This document shows positions 6,841-8,199 of a DNA stretch of 8,199 bases, piece by piece. This DNA comes from a bacterium HR12 (GTDB lineage: Bacteria; Actinomycetota; UBA4738; HRBIN12): NCBI GenBank assembly GCA_002898915.1, contig BEHO01000036.1:1-8199 (forward strand), given 5' to 3'. Position numbers and translations under genes: made by a program. The stretch's first letter is position 1. Each line of letters opens with the position of its first letter. The notes beneath the pieces were generated by a model. It saw only the letters and a program-made list of their open reading frames with translations, did no database searches and was not told the DNA's origin.

Positions 6841-7019
6841 GTCAACACGTGGACGGCGGTCCGGGGTCCGCTCGCCGCCACCCGTCAACACGTGGACGAC
6901 CGGTGGGGGTTCGCCCGCCGCCACCCGTCAACACCTTGACCGCTCCGACCGCAGACGTTCCCATCAAGGGGTTGACGCGCGCCGGCGGGAGCGGGGTTAC
7001 CCGTCGTCAACACGTGGAC
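6841..7019. repeat. array of five 14-bp near-palindromic motifs with 43-bp phasing
   Basis: Motif starts are 6841, 6884, 6927, 6963 and 7006. Copies 1, 2 and 5 are identical, GTCAACACGTGGAC. Copy 3 is GTCAACACCTTGAC and copy 4 is ATCAAGGGGTTGAC, which reads GTCAACCCCTTGAT on the other strand. The shared design is a GTCAA arm, four central bases and a TTGAC (or TGGAC) arm. Start-to-start distances are 43, 43, 36 and 43 bp. The spacers after copies 1 and 2 are both 29 bp, match at 22 of 29 positions and share the ending GCCGCCACCC, so part of the array is a true 43-bp tandem repeat. It fills the 216-bp gap upstream of the lipoprotein gene, and the last copy lies inside the 3' end of the methyltransferase gene. 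A multi-site operator or a dispersed genomic repeat are the main options. Confidence 0.85.
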
Positions 7020-7617
7020 GACCCGGCCGCGCGGCGTCCGGCGCCCGCACCCCGCGCCACGGGACCTCGGCGACGTCCAGGGTCCCTCCAGCTAGCGTCC
7101 CCTCCAGCTCGAGCAGCCAGGCCTTCCGCCACTCCTGCCCGCCGTACCCGCCGATCCCCCCGCTCGCCGGCACCACCCGGTGGCAGGGCACGACGATCGG
7201 CACGGGGTTGTCGTGCAGGGCGTTCCCGGCGGCCCGGGCCGCCCGCGGGCTCCCCGCGCGCGCCGCCACGTCCCCGTAGGTCGAGACCGTCCCGTAGGGG
7301 ATCTGGGCCGTCGCCTCCAGCACGCGCCGGGAGAACCTGTCCGGCACGAAGGCCCAGTCGATCCGGAGGTCGAACCGACGGAGCCGGCCCTCGAAGTAGG
7401 CGTCGATCGCGCGGCGGACGTCCTCGGTCCCGCGTGGATCCTCCAGGATCCGGGGCGAGACGACCTCGCCCACCTCCTCCATCACCCGGTCCAGGGGCTC
7501 CTCGGGGTACGCCACCCGGACGAGCCCGGCCCGGGTCACGAAGACCGAGATCCGACCGAGCGGAGAGTCCACGCCCCCGAGCGCCACGTCCAGCGGTCCT
7601 CCGCTCTCCCGGGTCAC
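6997..7617 (-). CDS. ogt: methylated-DNA--[protein]-cysteine S-methyltransferase
   Basis: A 206-residue suicide DNA repair protein. It removes alkyl groups from O6-alkylguanine (and O4-alkylthymine) in DNA by transfer to its own cysteine. The active site PCHRV is at 144-148 with Cys145. The family sequence IPYGTVSTYGDVA (106-118), the ARAAGNALHDNPVPI stretch with the arginine finger at Arg128, and GGIGGYGG (153-160) are all present. The N-terminal 90 residues fit the ribonuclease-like domain. The last 25 or so residues after the usual end (roughly after LLELEG) are low-complexity and run into copy 5 of the motif array, so the tail is probably dispensable. The start is GTG 7617, with GAGGA upstream inside an 11-bp tandem duplication. 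It lies 21 bases after the SCO1664-family gene on the same strand, so the two are probably co-transcribed. There is no Ada-type regulatory domain. Confidence 0.95.
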   Translation of the reverse strand: MTRESGGPLDVALGGVDSPLGRISVFVTRAGLVRVAYPEEPLDRVMEEVGEVVSPRILEDPRGTEDVRRAIDAYFEGRLRRFDLRIDWAFVPDRFSRRVLEATAQIPYGTVSTYGDVAARAGSPRAARAAGNALHDNPVPIVVPCHRVVPASGGIGGYGGQEWRKAWLLELEGTLAGGTLDVAEVPWRGVRAPDAARPGRPRVDDG

Positions 7618-7619
7618 GG

Positions 7620-7641
7620 CACCATCCTCACACCATCCTCA
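7620..7641. repeat. perfect 11-bp tandem duplication at the gene junction
   Basis: The unit CACCATCCTCA occurs twice in a row (7620-7630 and 7631-7641). Read on the coding minus strand it is TGAGGATGGTG twice, so it contains the stop TGA of the SCO1664-family gene and two copies of a GAGGA ribosome-binding sequence before GTG 7617. The copy nearer the start is well spaced for initiation. Confidence 0.8.
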
Positions 7642-8199
7642 CACGATCGGCCACGGGTAGGGCCGCCCCGGTCCCGGCTCGGGGAACACGCCCTCGGCGA
7701 GGAGGTCCCGCACCCGCCGTCGGAGCGCCCGGAGCTCGGCCGGGAACAGGAGCGCCTCGAGCTCCTCGACGAGCGGACCCGCCTCGAGGAGGTCCCGCAG
7801 CCGCTCGAGGTCGGCGCGGGCGTCCGCCGGGATCGGCTCGCCCACGAAGTCCCAGATGACCGTGCGCAGCTTCGGCTCGGCGTGGAAGCACACGCCGTGG
7901 TCGACGACGAACAGGCGACCCTCCTCGTCCAGCAGGCAGTGGCCCGACTTGCGGTCGGCGTTGTTCACGACGACGTCGAACAGGGCCACCCGGCGGAACT
8001 CGTCCGCCCGCTCCTCGCGCATCGTGAGGTAGTGCCGTGAGGGATCGAAGGGGAGGAACGCCTGGACGGCGCCCTCGCCGAAGGGACCGTCGCGGAGCAC
8101 CGTGGGCGGCACCCGTGGCCAGCCGAGCGCCCGTGCGAGCACGTAAGCGGCCACCTCACGCTGGCAGAGCGTCCCCTCGGGGAAGTCCCAGAGCGGCGT
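7639..8199 (-). CDS. SCO1664 family protein, PI3K/PI4K-like fold (N-terminus outside the window)
   Basis: The frame is open to the window edge, so this is a 186-residue C-terminal part; the GTG at 8154 is only an internal Val codon. The piece reads PLWDFPEGTLCQREVAAYVL at residues 2-21, then VVVNNADRKSGHCLL at 76-90 and FVVDHGVCFH at 97-106. This is the pattern I associate with the actinobacterial SCO1664 family (TIGR03843, related to the phosphatidylinositol 3-/4-kinase-like fold). Asp82 of NNADRK resembles the catalytic-loop aspartate, and Asp100 of VDHG the metal-binding aspartate that follows it. Substrate and activity are not known. In other actinobacteria the gene commonly neighbours a DUF3090 gene and a histidine-phosphatase-like (MSMEG_4193-type) gene, which would lie beyond the right edge. 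Roughly 70-80 N-terminal residues are probably missing. Confidence 0.88.
   Translation of the reverse strand, partial: TPLWDFPEGTLCQREVAAYVLARALGWPRVPPTVLRDGPFGEGAVQAFLPFDPSRHYLTMREERADEFRRVALFDVVVNNADRKSGHCLLDEEGRLFVVDHGVCFHAEPKLRTVIWDFVGEPIPADARADLERLRDLLEAGPLVEELEALLFPAELRALRRRVRDLLAEGVFPEPGPGRPYPWPIV

Noticed and set aside
6841..7019. Short CRISPR array
   Set aside because: The repeats are only 14 bp, one copy is inverted, spacing is not constant, and the first two spacers resemble each other at 22 of 29 positions. CRISPR repeats are longer and spacers unrelated. No cas gene is present.
6841..7019. Chromosome partition parS sites, because three motifs contain CACGTG
   Set aside because: The known parS core has GTTTCACGTGAAAC-like arms. 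Here the arms are GTCAA and GAC, which do not fit beyond the central six bases.
5252..7279. 675-residue open frame on the plus strand opposite the lipoprotein genes
   Set aside because: Low-complexity composition, opposite several well-supported genes and running across the repeat array, so it is a shadow.

Overview
The window is very GC-rich DNA with dense, short-gapped genes and long antisense shadow frames. It is almost certainly from an actinobacterium. The strongest lineage marker is the SCO1664-family gene at the right edge. A Tad-type secretion pair, GTG starts and several apparently leaderless promoters fit the same picture. The exact class cannot be fixed from the sequence; Acidimicrobiia or Thermoleophilia-like relatives are guesses.

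Left part, + strand (1-3330): the end of a tadB-like gene overlaps a complete tadC-like gene, and both encode inner-membrane platform proteins of a Tad/Flp pilus system. A prephenate dehydratase gene (pheA, phenylalanine synthesis) follows. It is interrupted by an in-frame TAG inside its ACT regulatory domain, although the rest of the domain is still encoded in the same frame. Next comes a membrane-anchored PQQ-like beta-propeller gene whose readable pieces lie in three successive frames. Thus three disabling lesions fall between about 1973 and 2495, which means either local gene decay or poor local assembly.

Middle and right part, - strand (8199 down to 3367): the SCO1664-family kinase-like gene (cut by the window edge) and a methylated-DNA-cysteine methyltransferase form one tight unit. 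After a 216-bp intergenic stretch come a small lipoprotein gene, a YtkA-like/thioredoxin-like lipoprotein with an unusual CX4C pair, a cation diffusion facilitator and a rhomboid protease with an N-terminal zinc finger. These last four genes are tightly packed, and the first two overlap by one base. Together they look like an envelope-oriented set (lipoproteins, redox or metal handling, metal efflux, intramembrane proteolysis), but a shared pathway is inference only.

The most unusual non-coding feature is an array of five 14-bp near-palindromic motifs (three exact copies of GTCAACACGTGGAC plus two GTCAA/TTGAC-type variants) between the methyltransferase and the first lipoprotein gene. Start-to-start spacing is 43, 43, 36 and 43 bp. 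No CRISPR array, tRNA, rRNA or insertion sequence was seen.
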